A DNA stretch of 64,000 nt from the NCBI RefSeq assembly GCF_910594005.1, contig NC_057815.1, positions 77,485,552 to 77,549,551 on the forward strand, read 5' to 3'. The stretch's first letter is position 1; every line of letters begins with the position of its first letter. Below are positions 11,950 to 23,290 of this stretch, one piece after another. Made by a program: the position numbers and the translations under genes. This DNA comes from Cervus elaphus (Eukaryota; Chordata; Mammalia; Artiodactyla; Cervidae). The notes under the pieces were generated by a model that saw only the letters and a list, made by a program, of their open reading frames with translations, was not told where the DNA came from and did not search any database.

Positions 11950-12330
11950 TCTTCTCCATTTCATCATTATCTCCTCTTGGACTTTGCATGTGCTTCCCAA
12001 CTGACTCAGCTTCAGCTTCTGTGCCACTAATGTACTGTCTACATTGTAATTAGAGTCATTATAATAAACACAGGTTCTGATCTTACATCTACAACATTTA
12101 AAAAATATTTGGTGGCTCTTCACTGTTCACAAGAGTAAAATCCAAGCTTCTTAAAGTGGGTCTTTCAAGCCCTTCACAGAGGGTGCTCAGCAAACATTCA
12201 GATCCCTTCACAGCCTGGTCTCCAGGCTTCTTTCCCATCATACAGCCTACTCTGCTTTCCTTCAGACCCAGGGCTTCAGCCACATGGGAGGATTCATTCT
12301 TCACATTCCCTGTCCCTGACTGTTGAAGCG
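11950..12330 (+). mobile_element. L2 fragment, sense
   Basis: L2 3' style text: agagtaaaatccaagcttct, cagcctggtctccaggcttc, cagcctactctgctttcct. Confidence 0.55.
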
Positions 12331-12554
12331 TGACCCCTTCCCCCGAGTTCCAAGGGCCTTCATTGCCCTTATTATAGTGGGCAAATGAATTGTTTTCTTG
12401 CTTTCCTCCTCATGAGCTCTTTAAAAGCAGGTACCACATCGCATTCCTTTCTGAGTATCCAGCCTCAGTTACTGCCTGGCTGTATTCTTGTGAAGGCCTA
12501 GGACACAACTTTGCTAAATGCCTTTGCCAGGCCATGAGTGAGGCATGTCTTAGA

Positions 12555-12775
12555 AGACACCGTAGCAGAGCAGTTGAGAGCAGAGCCTTTGCAATAAGAC
12601 AGAAGACAAGTGAGTGACCCTTTCTGACCTACATTTTCCTCACCTGTAAAATGCTGACATAGAAACAATAACCTGGGAGAACTACTAGGGGTTTAAATGA
12701 AATAATTATTGCATGTAGAGGGTTTAGTATATCCCTGGAGCACCTGTTAAGCACGTAAGTGGTAGCTGAATATCT
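12555..12775 (+). mobile_element. MIR fragment
   Basis: Contains ttcctcacctgtaaaatg and a tail gcacctgttaagcacgtaag, consistent with MIR. Confidence 0.6.
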
Positions 12776-12971
12776 CATTTATCCATAAGGTGGAAGGACT
12801 CAAGGAGAGGCCATGGAGAAGGAAAGGTGATTTGAAGGTTAAGAGCCTATATAATTCAGAGAACAGGGTGCTGTTAATGACATTAGAGAGGGAGTTGGCG
12901 AGGAGAAGCTCTTTTAGGAGGGAGACGGTGATTTATTCACTTAGGGCCATGTTGAATTTAGGTGATGGACT

Positions 12972-13142
12972 TTCTTTTTTTGTTTTTTTGGGGGGTTGGG
13001 CCCCCCACCACATTGCATAGCATGTGGGATCTTAGTTCTGGACTAAGGTTCAAACCCAAGTCCCCTGTAAACCAGGGTTCAGACCCAAGTCCTCTGTAGT
13101 GGAAGCGTGGAGTCTTAACCACTGGACTACCAGGGAATTACC
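12972..13142 (-). mobile_element. CHR SINE, antisense
   Basis: Reverse-strand CHR: gcatgtgggatcttagttct, gtggaagcgtggagtcttaa. A perfect 13-bp duplication taggtgatggact lies at 12959-12971 and 13143-13155. A phrase is repeated inside (aaacccaagtcc / agacccaagtcc), a small internal duplication. Confidence 0.92.
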
Positions 13143-13582
13143 TAGGTGATGGACTATTAAAGGGTGCTGTGGGGGGTATATAGGGCTGAAGTTAGAAAAG
13201 TTGTTGGAAATCGTAGTCTGAATCCCAGGAGAGAGGCTAAAGTCAACACTATAGATTTTGAGAATGTTGTCAATACAGAACAGAATTAAAATCCTGGAGA
13301 AATTCTGGTCCTGGAGGGAGTACAAACCAGAAGACAGACCCTGGGAAATGCTTCCACCCCAGGATCAGATGAGGAGGACACTAAGGCCCATGAAGAAGAG
13401 GAGAACGAGAGATGTTTTAAATCTCATTTTCTCCTAATAGTTCTGAAATCAGCCTGCAATGGGAATCTGAGGTCAGCACTTTGAATGGAGAATCACGGTG
13501 TTGAACAGACACCTCATCCCTTCTCATTCCATTCTGTGTGTTGCAGTGTTTTCTAAATTGCTCAGTCTAGGGCCGATGTGCA

Positions 13583-13813
13583 AGGCTTCCCAGGTGGCAC
13601 TAGTGATGAAGAACCCACCTGCCAGTGCAGGAGGTGGAAGAGATGCATGTTGGACCCCTCGGTCAGGAAGATCCCCTGGAGAGGGGCATGGAAACCCACC
13701 CCAGTATTCTTGCCTGGAGAATCCCATGGACAGAAGAGCCTGGTAGGCTGTATAGTCCATGGGGCTGCAAAGAGTCGGACACGACTGAAGTGACTTAGCA
13801 CACACACAGCACG
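13583..13813 (+). mobile_element. Bov-tA SINE
   Basis: Diverged tRNA-like head (ggcttcccaggtggcactag) plus BovA tail ending agagtcggacacgactga. Flanked by an imperfect duplication gggccgatgtgca / gggctgacgtgca. Confidence 0.85.
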
Positions 13814-14129
13814 GGGCTGACGTGCAGCGCCCTACAGTGGAATGTGTGATGCCTGCTCTCCCCACGTCATCTCTGGGTAATGGGGCAGCAGTGACTTCTA
13901 AAGAAGCGGCTGCCTTCCCGATGGAGGCTTTCATCTGCTCCCTTTGCAGGATCTGGAGTGAGGGGCCCCTCAGAGAGCTTATCCAGCTGATGGAGTGGGG
14001 ACAATTCTCCCCATACACAAGCAGACCAGGGCAGGCATTGGTTTCCCTTACGTGGCAGTCAGACACTGATCTCAAAAAATATCACTTAAAGAAAGCTATG
14101 TAGACTGGCCCTTCAGTAAAGGGAACTCT

Positions 14130-14480
14130 CATTCTTTCAACAAATAATTCTTGAGCACCTGGTTTATGTCTGGCACTGTTCTAGGCCCTGGAGATACAGC
14201 TGTGAGCCAAGCAGGCAAACACTCTGCCCACATGGATCTTATATTCCTAAGTGGGCAGATTAAGCAGACAAAATAACTGAATAATATGTTATATGCTAGT
14301 AAGTACCATGGAGAAAAATTAAGCAGGGAAGAGACTAAAGGATGCCAAGGAGATAATGGTTGCAATTTTAAATTGTTTGGGGGTGCGAAGAAGATATTGA
14401 GGAAGCAACCTTTGAGTTGCTTCTTGAGGATACCTGGGGAGAAGGTTCCAGGCAGAGAAGGGGTGGGGTTTGAGAGCCAG
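14130..14480 (-). mobile_element. L2 3' end, antisense
   Basis: Reverse L2 tail: gagcacctggtttatgtc, ggcactgttctaggccctgg, then cacatggatcttatattcct and the weaker downstream LINE text. Confidence 0.75.
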
Positions 14481-14794
14481 CGAGGAGGTCCCTGAGGGAA
14501 GAGAGCAGCAACGATGAGTCACAGGTGCGGCAGAGGGGCCACCGTGCCGCAAGAGTGTGTGGGCAGGGGCACGACGGACCTGAGCTCCCACCAGCTTCGG
14601 GGATCTGGGTTAGACCCTCCCCTGTGTCTACTCACACCAGTCATGATTTCTCATGTTTTGAGAGTCATGAAGACGAGCTGAGAACTTTTTTGAATGGATT
14701 CCTTCTCCTTTCACCATTTGCTCTACGTGAGAGTAATTCTTTCTGAGTTCAGATTATAGGGACCCTTTGACCTCATTTGCTCTGACCAATGCTT

Positions 14795-14850
14795 TGTGTG
14801 TGTGCACTCATACATGCACACTCACATGCACACACTCCCATTCATATGCA
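14795..14850. repeat. GT/CA-rich simple repeat
   Basis: Interrupted dinucleotide tract (tgtgtgtgtgc, acatgcacactcacatgcac). Confidence 0.6.
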
Positions 14851-14929
14851 TTAACTCAGAGCTGACTTAACTTGTGTATTTCAGAGAAATGACTTATTTT
14901 GGTAAAAAAACAAAACAAAACATAATCTA

Positions 14930-15045
14930 ACCTCCCTAGGGCTCAGTTTCTTCATCTGCAAAATGGGTATGAGAGCAAAAGCCTGACAAAGAGTGTATCC
15001 CAGTGCCTAACGCATAGTAGAAGCTCAGAACATGTTGTCTCATTT
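14930..15045 (+). mobile_element. MIR fragment
   Basis: Contains gggctcagtttcttcatctg and aaaatgggtatgag, then cccagtgcctaacgcatagt, the forward MIR tail. Confidence 0.75.
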
Positions 15046-15059
15046 TCCTATCCTTCCTC

Positions 15060-15680
15060 TGACATTCTTGCAAATTAAATAGCCATTTGTTCCTTTTCAC
15101 CTCTGTACATGACTTTGTAGTTTTAGATCATTATGCCAATGAATATATTGGGTTTGGATGACTTCAGTTGACCTAACTTTACTATCGCTTTGACCGTTAA
15201 ATGAATTTTATTAATGTACATAGCATACCTTTATTCTCTCCTCATTTAAATAGAGGTGAAAGGATTTTCCATACTGCATCAAGAAGGCACACATCCATCA
15301 AAACAATAAGGCTGAGTAAAAGCTGAACACATGTTAATATTTCATTCTTGCTAATGAAAAAAATACATATAAATATATCTAGGCTATCATGTTCTGATAT
15401 ACTATACATTTTTCCCCATCAGGATAGAATAGCCAAAATTGATATTTTTCACAGAAGCATTAAGCTTTAAAAAATGTTAATGGCCTAAAACTTACATAGA
15501 AATATTGAATTACTAAAAGCAGCAGCAATTACATGTTTAATGTCAATAGAAGCACATTATCTAATGAGCTGTTTTCAGAAGTTAATAATGTGATTAATCA
15601 CCGATTGACAAAAACTGTGGAAAAGAAGTTATTTTGTACTAATCGCACTCCTGAGTCAAGTGCTGCCTGAGGAGAGGTAA
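15060..15680. promoter_or_regulatory. repeat-free AT-rich block, possible conserved non-coding element
   Basis: No SINE, LINE or LTR text is visible in about 600 bp between MIR and BovA copies. It has many TAAT cores, and a perfect 10-bp palindrome TGATTAATCA at 15591-15600 is followed by ccgattgaca, a PBX/MEIS-like context. Function is inference only. Confidence 0.3.
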
Positions 15681-15945
15681 ATCTTGGCTAATGAGGTGCC
15701 AGTGGAAGTCAGGGGGTGGTTGATGTCAGAGAAAGACCAGCTGGCTCCTCAGGCGGGTCCTCACCGTGTGATGCTTACTGATGGGGGTCTTTGCACTCCA
15801 GACTTGAGTCCTCAGTTTTGTGAGTTTAGTAGCCCCCAGAATTAAACAGGATCAGGAGTACCAACTTAGGCTAACCAGACTTATAAGAGAGTGATATATA
15901 AGCCAGATTGAAAGTATTTAATTTAAAATGTGGATTGGAACTTGG

Positions 15946-16080
15946 AAAAGGAAATGGCAACCCACTCCAGTATTCTAACCTGGAGAATTCCATGGACAGA
16001 GGAGCCTGGCGGGATACAGTCCATGAGGTCACAAGAGTCAGACACAACCGAAGCAACTTAGCACACTCACAGCACACTTT
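15946..16080 (+). mobile_element. BovA SINE monomer
   Basis: BovA text from ggcaacccactccagtattc to the agtcagacacaaccga block. An approximate duplication (ggattggaact / gggttggaact) flanks it. Confidence 0.8.
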
Positions 16081-16235
16081 CATGGGTTGGAACTACCAAG
16101 AAGGGAACTTCTCCCTTAAATGGCTTTTACTCTGTCCTTTGTGGAAACCTATATGGGGAGCCAAATTGCAACAGGAATAATGATAGTTTAGTTATACATT
16201 CATTCAACTTTTAATTGAGTACCTACTATGTGCAG

Positions 16236-16556
16236 GGGCTTTCTTGATAGCTCAGTTGGTAAAGAAGCCGCCTGCAATGCAGGAGACCCCGGGTTGATTC
16301 CTGAGTTGGGAAGATCCGCTGAAGAAGGGATAGGCTACCCACTCCAGTATTCTTGGACTTCCCTTGTGGCTCAGCTGGTAAAGAATCCACCTGCAATGCA
16401 GGAGACCCTGGTTCAGTCCCTGGGTTGGGAAGATCCCCTGGAGCAGAGAAAGGCTACCCACTCCAGTATTCTGACCTGGAGAATTCCATGGACTCTGTAG
16501 TCCATGGGGTTGCAAAGAGTTGGACACGACTGAGCAACTTTCACTTTCACTTTTCA
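16236..16556 (+). mobile_element. Bov-tA2 SINE (two heads)
   Basis: Two tRNA-like heads in tandem (gatagctcagttggtaaaga; gtggctcagctggtaaagaa), each followed by BovA sequence. It splits an L2 tail: ctactatgtgcagg before and ctactgtgtgcaagg after, the target duplication. Confidence 0.9.
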
Positions 16557-16723
16557 CTACTGTGTGCAAGGCCCTGTTCTGGCCCTGGGGATGCAGCAAA
16601 CAAGAGACAAAAAATACACCGCCCTGCTCTGTTAGGGTATACACGCTAAACGAGGGGCAGGGGGTGACAGATGGTGAGCAAATACGTATGTATCATAGCA
16701 GATGGTAACATATACTTTAGAGT

Positions 16724-17360
16724 CTCACCACTCCAAGTATGACCCGGGGCCCTGCTGCATGGGTATCTACTGGGAGCTTATTAGGCATGTTACCAAGTCC
16801 AGGCTCATATTACTTACCACATGCCAGGCCAACAAATTGAGACACAAGTTGTTGAGGCAAGAAATAGTGATTTTATTCAGACAGCCAGTAGACAGAGAAG
16901 ATGGTGGACTGGTGTCCCAAAGAACCTATTAGAGCTGGACCCATCCCAATCCACAAAATTAGAATCCACATTGAGCAAGATTCCTAGGTGATTGGCCTGC
17001 ACTTTAGTTTGAAGGGCTTCCCTGATAGCTCAGCTGGTAAAGAATCTGCCTGCAATGCAGGAGATCCCAGTTCGATTCCTGGGTCAGGAAGATCTTCTGG
17101 AGAAGGGATAGGCTACCCACTCCAGTGTTCTTGGGCTTCCTTAGTGGCTCAGCTGGTAAAGAATCACCCTGCACTGAGGGAGACCTGGGTTTGATCCCTG
17201 GGTTGGGAAGATCCCCTGGAGAAGGAAATGGCTACCCACTCCAGTATTCTGGCCTGGAGAATACCATGGACTGTACAGTCCATGGTGTCACAAAGAGTCA
17301 GACATGACTGAATGACTTTCACTTTAACACTTTCACTTTACAGTTTGAGAAGCACTGATT
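16724..17360. mobile_element. MER5-like hAT (Charlie) element, interrupted
   Basis: Diverged MER5A-type text: gtatgacccggggccctgct, aaaattagaatccacattga, gattcctaggtgattggcct, ending agtttgagaagcactg. Segment 16815-16940 does not fit this family (it resembles an LTR, unassigned), and a Bov-tA2 occupies 17016-17335. Confidence 0.5.
17016..17335 (+). mobile_element. Bov-tA2 SINE (two heads)
   Basis: Two tRNA-like heads (gatagctcagctggtaaaga; gtggctcagctggtaaagaa) plus BovA tail. It sits inside MER5-like sequence; actttagtttga before and actttacagtttga after look like the duplication. Confidence 0.9.
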
Positions 17361-18639
17361 TAAAGGAAAGCTAAGTAGGAAAAGGGGGATGGAGAGTGCT
17401 TGGGGCAGGGATTGTTATTTTACAAAGAATACAGGGAAAGCCTCACAGATATAATGACACTTATTCAGAGCCCTGAAGGAAGGAGGAAGAGAGTCATGTG
17501 GATATCTAGGTGAAGAGTGTTCTAGGTAGAAGAATAAGCTGGTGTAAAGGCCCTGAGGCAGAAGCATATCCAGCATGTTTGAGGAACAGTCAGAGGAAGG
17601 TAGGCTGGAACAGAGTGGGTTGAAGGAATAGCCGTAAGAGCAGAGAAGTAACTAACACGGTTGGTTCGAACAGATCACTTAAAGTCTTGTAGAAATTATA
17701 CTGTGGCTCTTACTCTGAATGGGGTTGGAGCCTCTGCAGGGTTTGAGCAGAAGAATGTTGTGATCTGAATTTTCAAAGGATCACTCCAGCTTCTGTGTTA
17801 CAAATAGACTATAGAGAACAAGGGAAGAGACCATTGCAGTAGTTCAGGTGAGACATGTTGGTAGGTTGGACCATAGCAATAGAAAGAAGTAATATATTTT
17901 GAAGATGGGGATGACAGAGTTTGTTGTCAAATAGGATATTGGGAGAGAATAAAAGAAACAGGTTGACATTGATGACAGTTATTGACCTGAGCAGCTGGAA
18001 GGAAAGAGTTACTACTTATTGGAGTAGAGGATATCACAAGAACAGGTTTTAGGGAGTGAGAGATTAAGAGTTGTGTTCCAGATGTATTAAATTTGAGACA
18101 TCTCTTATGTATCCAGTTGGAGATTTGAGTTGGCAGTTGGATATAGGAATCTGGAGTTTGGGGTACGGGTCATAGTTAGAGCTATGTAAAAGAGCATCAT
18201 CTGCACAGATGGTGTTTAATGCCACGAGTCTACGAGATCATCCAGGGAGTGGGAGAGACGACAGCTTGTGTGTTATTAGCAGACAGTATCACAAGCTAAA
18301 ACAACCAGTTCAGCCATCTTGCCCACCACCTTTCCTACTGTCTGGCCAGATTACCCGTGTCTAATCGGACATGGTATTGACTAGAGCATGGCATTTCCAA
18401 GCATCCCCAGCCTACCATGGCAGGATGGGAGCAGATCCATCCACTCAGGTATGTTTTATTCATTGGTCACTCAGAAGGCGACTTCACTACAATATTTCAA
18501 GTCATCTCTCTGTGACCTTTGCCTTCTGATTGAAGCAACGCACTAATCCTCAAGAGTTCTCTCTTCTGATTCATGGACATCACCAGTGGGGAAAATTGAT
18601 CCTCATCCATCTTCCTCTTCCTCCTCCTAGTCCTCGTAA

Positions 18640-18815
18640 AGACTTTCACTCATTGAGCACCTCCTAGGGGCTACACCAGGCACCACATGTACCTTCTCTC
18701 TCTGACGCCTCGCCACAGGATAGCCCCATTTTACAGATGGGGACACTGAGACTCAGAGACCTGGAGTAACCTGTCAAGGCAAGAGCCTTTCTGAGCCCAA
18801 AGCCTCTCAACCACC
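18640..18815 (-). mobile_element. MIR fragment
   Basis: Reverse MIR: cattgagcacctcctagggg, ccccattttacagatgggga. It ends about 90 bp before the transmembrane exon. Confidence 0.75.
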
Positions 18816-18905
18816 TCATGACTGGGGACTGGGGGACGCTTATCTCAGGGCTGTTTTCACTTCCCTGAGCTCCTGGTCACATGCTCCCCCCCCCCAACCC
18901 CGCAG

Positions 18906-19069
18906 CCGTGGTGAAGAACCCACCCAACAACCTGTGGATCATCGCCGCGGTGCTGGCGCCGATCGCCGTGGTCACCGTCATCATCATCATCATCACTGCC
19001 GTCCTCTGCCGCAAGAACAAGAACGACTTCAAGCCAGACACCGTGATGAACCTGCCTCAGCGAGCAAAG
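18906..19069 (+). CDS. KIAA1549L: KIAA1549L transmembrane exon
   Basis: The acceptor is preceded by an uninterrupted C-run (about 18886-18895) and aaccccgcag. The first two bases complete the split proline codon. The exon encodes VVKNPPNN, then the only transmembrane helix visible (WIIAAVLAPIAVV followed by TV, a run of five isoleucines and TAVLC), then a basic stop-transfer stretch RKNKNDF. It ends LPQRAK in phase 0 before the donor gtacgt. The positive charges after the helix put the C-terminal side in the cytoplasm, giving type I topology. The isoleucine run is coded by consecutive atc codons, a small trinucleotide repeat inside coding DNA. Skipping this 164-nt exon alone breaks the frame; skipping it with the previous exon (336 nt together) would remove the membrane anchor in frame. 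Confidence 0.95.
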
Positions 19070-19214
19070 GTACGTGTCGGAAGCCGAGAGGAGAGGGGTG
19101 GGAGCCCTGGCCCAGGGGGGCTTTGCCTGCCTTTTGGCCATTCCGGTCATGGCAAGTACCTTCGGAAACCTCCTCTTCAGTCCTCATGTTGAAGGAGACC
19201 CTTCTGTTACTTAT

Positions 19215-19345
19215 CTGAATGTTTAAAAACTTGCGGTAAAATATACATAACATAAAGTGTACCATGTTAGCCCTTTTGAAGTGTTCAGCTCAGTATTGTT
19301 AAGGATATTTGCATTGCTGTGCAGACCTTCATTTTTATAATCAGG
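19215..19345. mobile_element. L1M fragment
   Basis: Same L1M text as at 199-255 and 898-1000: cttgcggtaaaatatacata, gtgttcagctcagtattg, gcattgctgtgcagacc. Confidence 0.65.
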
Positions 19346-19600
19346 ACACAATAACTCTCTGCTCTAAGTGCTTCTCAGGGCTTTGCAGGCACCAGCTCGC
19401 CTACTCTTCGTAGCAGCCCCTTGAGGAAGAACATTATTTTACAGAGGAGGAAACAAGAGGCACAGAAAATGAGGCGTTAGATAGACTTGAAAGGGGTCTC
19501 AGAGCTCATCTGTTCTGACACCTTCCCTTTTACAGAGAACTGACTTTTTCACGATGGCACAGTGAGTAAGGAGCAGAACTGATGGTAGAACCAGGTGTCT
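19345..19600 (-). mobile_element. MIR fragments
   Basis: Two reverse MIR-like cores in succession: cattattttacagaggagga, then cccttttacagagaactga. Confidence 0.55.
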
Positions 19601-19697
19601 TGGCTCCTAACTCAAGGCTCTTTGGGGGCACATCAGATCCTCAAAACCTTCCTTCTTCCACTGGCCAGAGTGGCTGATCTTCAACGGCTGCATGATG

Positions 19698-19850
19698 GGG
19701 ACTTCCCTGGTGGTCCAGTGGCTAAGAGTTCACGCCCCCAATGCAGGGGGTCCAGGTTATATTCCCGGTCAGGTAACTAGATCCCGAATGCTGCAACTAA
19801 GACTTGGCTGCAACTAAGACAGTCAAATAAATAATTAAAAAAAAAAAAAA
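19698..19850 (+). mobile_element. CHR SINE
   Basis: Starts acttccctggtggtccagtg and ends in a run of A. Perfect 12-bp duplication ggctgcatgatg at 19686-19697 and 19851-19862. Confidence 0.95.
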
Positions 19851-20035
19851 GGCTGCATGATGACCAAGCTGCAGAGCCTTGGCTGGGCGGCTATCAAACC
19901 CCAGTTCAGTGGCTTCACTGAAGGCTAGCCGGGGGCGCCATCCACCATCCACAGCCTCCATGAGGCTGCACCATCCCCCTCCAGTGACTGGGAGAGGGGC
20001 AAACTGAGGAAATTCCAAAGGCTAATTTTCCAGTC

Positions 20036-20231
20036 GAACTTCTCTGGCAGCTCAGCGGTAATAAATCCACCTGCAGGGCAGGAGACCCAGGTTTGATCCC
20101 TGGGTCAGGAAATGGCAACCTATTCTAGTATTCTTGCTTGAGAAATCCTATGGACAGAGGAGCCTAGCGGACTACATAGTCCATGGGGTCACAAAGAGTC
20201 GGACACGACTGAGCAACTCAACAATAACAAG
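20036..20231 (+). mobile_element. Bov-tA SINE
   Basis: tRNA-like head (acttctctggcagctcagcg) and BovA tail ending aacaataacaag. Duplication ttttccagtc / ttttccggtc at 20026-20035 and 20232-20241, one mismatch. Confidence 0.93.
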
Positions 20232-20284
20232 TTTTCCGGTCACATAGCTCCCTTCACCATAGTACCCAAAAGGAACATAATAAC

Positions 20285-20545
20285 CTCTACTACCCAGATT
20301 ATCATATAATGTTTAAATAATGTCTTACAATATCCTGGGCTCTTCCAGGTCTGTCACCTTGTTTGTTCATCACAGTAGTCCTATGAGGTAGGTCATAGTC
20401 AGGGCAGCTCTTATTATTTTCATTTTACTGCAGAGAAACTCAAAAGAATGAGAGACAGTGGGACTTATCCACAGCAGAGGGGGGCACTCAGGTCCATACC
20501 TGAGTCTTTGGGCTTTGTCTACATTATACACCATCCTGAACCCTG
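20285..20545 (-). mobile_element. MIR fragment
   Basis: Reverse MIR features: tcacagtagtcctatgaggt, attttcattttactgcagag. Confidence 0.6.
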
Positions 20546-20859
20546 AGACTTGGTGGGTAGAACCCTCCTCCAGCCCCTAACCTCTGCACTTGTTCTGCCT
20601 AATTCTCTGGGCAAGAATGAAACAGAGAATGGAATTTCACTTCAATTGGACTGCATGACATGGTGGTTGTCCTTGCTGGGAGTCACGCATGCCTAGTTCT
20701 TCCTGGATGACCCTACCTTGCTTCAACAAAAGAAATCAAATGAATTTGGTTGTTTATTAAACCGAGTCACCTGTTGAGAAGCTGCAGCTTGCTAAGACAC
20801 TGTGTCTAGCAAAGGGCCCAACCCCAAAGAATGTCATTCTGTGTCTGTTGACACAAAGG

Positions 20860-21260
20860 TACCTGCTGCCAGGACACGGCATGATGTTGGTAATTACCCA
20901 AGCAGTGAAAAATGACGCTATTCCAAGAAGGGGTATTTCATTTCCATCTTAGCTCAGTTACAATCTGAGCCTTTCAGACATAACAGTAATTACCAGAATC
21001 TAATTGCAGCCAAGTCCAGGAATGCAAAGCATGCCATACCAAGGTTGTAAATGCCATCTTCACGTGATTGATGAAGGCAAAATTTTATTAATTTGCCGAG
21101 ATGAGCTGGGCAGCACGTGATTTCAGCATATCCCCTGGCTGGAAAGCTGTCTGAGGCTGGAACAGATTCATGTTTGTGAGTTTTCATAGCCCCTTTTATG
21201 TCCTTGCCCGGTACATTGTGCTTCAAGAGATACCCAGCTGCTGTGGAAAATCAAGCAAAT
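20860..21260. promoter_or_regulatory. repeat-free block rich in homeodomain and E-box motifs
   Basis: Perfect palindrome GGTAATTACC at 20889-20898, a second GTAATTAC at 20986-20993, and two CACGTG E-boxes at 21061-21066 and 21114-21119. An inverted repeat (GGCAAA 21076-21081, TTTGCC 21092-21097) lies between the E-boxes. No repeat family is recognised. This is the strongest candidate intronic enhancer in the window, by inference. Confidence 0.35.
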
Positions 21261-21264
21261 TTAT

Positions 21265-22080
21265 GTTCCGTGAGATGACTGAGTTCAGTCGTGGGGGTGG
21301 CAGTGGTGGTTTTCTCCCTCAGTGAGGCTGGGCTACGCACTTTGATTTCCAAAGCCCTGTTGTCACGGAAAACCAGTGGGGCGGAACTGCCTCTTTCTTA
21401 CCGCGCTCCTTCTGCTGGTGCAACCCAGGGACACTGCGGTGTCTGCCAGAGGAGCGAGCCGCCTGCGTCACTTCTCACAACTTGAGTGTGTGAGCAGAAT
21501 TCATTTAGTGCCAAGGGACGAGGCGGGAAGAGAAAGTTAGCTATTGCCACCAACCCAGAGACGGGGAGGCTGGTCTCCTAGTTTCCAGGGACACCACTGC
21601 ATCTTTAAGGATGTTGGCCGCGGAGCCAGAGGACACGGCTGGGACCTTTGCTGAGCCTCACTAGTAGACCCAGCAGGCTCAGAGGAGGTGAGTGTGGCTG
21701 TCTCAGAGCCGAGATCAGGCCTTACCTGCCTGCCCCCGTCTGCAGAGACAAGGGATCAATACCACAGATGTAACCCTGTTACCCCTGCTCTCAGCCGGAC
21801 GCAGGCAGAAGGTTAAAAAACAATCAACGCAGGAGGACAGCGGGGTGTCATGCCTTTGTCACCTCCTTTCTGCCTCGTTCACTTTTGCTTCCTCTTTGTC
21901 TGGATTCACAGCCTTTCCCCAGATTTTCCCTTCCTATAACTGAAGAGGACATGGCCCCTTGGAACAGGCAACCTGAAGAGAAAGTGGTTAAAGCCATGTG
22001 GGGATGCAGAATGGAGCTTGGAGGGTTGGCATGCCCTGCTCAGGATGGCTCAGTCACCCCTTAAAGATGCCCTGTTCTTT
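21265..22080. other. KIAA1549L: intron, GC-richer, nothing recognised
   Basis: Somewhat more CpG than the surroundings around 21380-21640, but no promoter elements or splice-bounded frame that I can support. Confidence 0.35.
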
Positions 22081-22084
22081 TCTC

Positions 22085-22225
22085 ACATACTATTTTTATG
22101 TGCCTCAGTTTTCCCCATCTGTGAATTGGGGGTGATAACAGTGTTCACTTACACTTTGTTGTGAGGATTGAGTTATGTGAATTACTTTGAATATGCCTTG
22201 TACAGAATAAACATTATAGGTAAGT
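22085..22225 (+). mobile_element. MIR fragment
   Basis: Forward MIR: gtgcctcagttttccccatc, ttgttgtgaggattgagtta. Confidence 0.75.
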
Positions 22226-22439
22226 TGATCTTTATTCTTACACATGTTTCTTAAAAAAATCCAGGTAACATGTCTACCTTTGAAATTGTTAGGGATTATT
22301 TTGATTTGAAACTTTTACAAAACTCATTAAAGCAACTATAAATGTTTCATGATGTTGTATTAGTGGTGTTAGGGGTTCCTAGTGTGTGTCCAGCGGGCAA
22401 TTAGTTAATCTCAGGTGTTTCAAGTTGGAGGTTGAAAGA

Positions 22440-22660
22440 CCGCTTTTCTGTCAGTCAGAAGAGCGGGGTACAAGTCTTGAATCTTTCACCACTTAGCTGT
22501 GTGGTCTTAGGCAAGTCACTGAACCTCTCTGAGCTTTTGTTTTCTTACCCATAAAGTGAAGACTGTGCTGTTTGCCCAGTTTTCCCCATAGGGTTGTTGT
22601 GAGAATGAAATGAGGTATCAGTGTCTTGCAGGCTGTAAGTACTGAACATGTACAGAGATT
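22440..22660 (+). mobile_element. MIR fragment
   Basis: Forward MIR: ccacttagctgtgtggtctt, gcaagtcactgaacctctct, gggttgttgtgagaatgaaa. Confidence 0.85.
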
Positions 22661-22979
22661 CTTGTTAACCTAATAACAAAGGCCACCTCTGAAGCCTGTC
22701 ATTCCTTAATGTCCTTCTGGTCACCCATCATCAGCTCAGTCCCCTGAAGTATCCAGTGCAGTGTGAAGGGAGAGGAGCCACAGAAGGTGGGAACGAGAGG
22801 GACAAGCCAGCACCAGCTTGTCCTCACTAGGTTCTTAGCTGCTGCTTCAGACTGCCAGTAACTCACACACAGGCCAGGAGACTGGAAACAGGAGCCAGGC
22901 GAAGTGTGATGGGAGATGCCCAACCTAGGCGGCAGGCTGCAGAAAGAAAGAAGAGGCGGTGGGATGAATCATCAAGCAG

Positions 22980-23180
22980 TGGCTGGCTGTTCTGGCTCTG
23001 CCTTCTATGGTCCTGGATTCATTTCCTGGCTCTACCCTAGACCAGCTCTGTGAGCCTGGGGAAACTGATGAACCTCTCTGAACCTCAGTTTCTTCATCTT
23101 TAAAACGGAGAACCATACCAACACCTACCTCCTTGGGCTACAGTGATGATGAAATGACATAACTTATATAATGTATTCAG
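22980..23180 (+). mobile_element. MIR fragment
   Basis: Forward MIR: gaacctctctgaacctcagt, ttcttcatctttaaaacgga, with a MIR-like tail. Confidence 0.85.
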
Positions 23181-23204
23181 TGTTGTACCAACAATATCAA
23201 GTGA

Positions 23205-23290
23205 AACGGAAACTGTGAGCTTCTTGAGGGTAGGGGAACCAGTTATTATTCACCTTTATATTTCCAGCATCAAGCACAGTCCCTGACACA
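23205..23290 (+). mobile_element. L2 3' fragment, sense
   Basis: gtgagcttcttgagggtag and agcatcaagcacagtccctg match the sense L2 tail. Confidence 0.55.

Larger units (their letters stand above)
16557..18290 (-). mobile_element. ancient L2-like LINE, antisense, with insertions
   Basis: Starts as an L2 tail (gccctgttctggccctgggg) and continues past the insertions at 16724-17360 with aaaggccctgaggcagaag, gtttgaggaacagtcaga and ttgcagtagttcaggtgaga. It is the longest copy of this family in the window. Confidence 0.6.

Noticed and set aside
13524..14075. 183-codon open frame on the minus strand
   Set aside because: Its middle is the reverse translation of a Bov-tA SINE; many similar frames in the window have the same origin.
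18886..18905. C-run before the transmembrane exon as a possible assembly error
   Set aside because: A C-rich pyrimidine tract is compatible with a working acceptor and the coding frame is intact on both sides.
21380..21640. Possible CpG island or alternative promoter
   Set aside because: CpG content is only slightly raised and no TATA, initiator or exon-donor structure follows.
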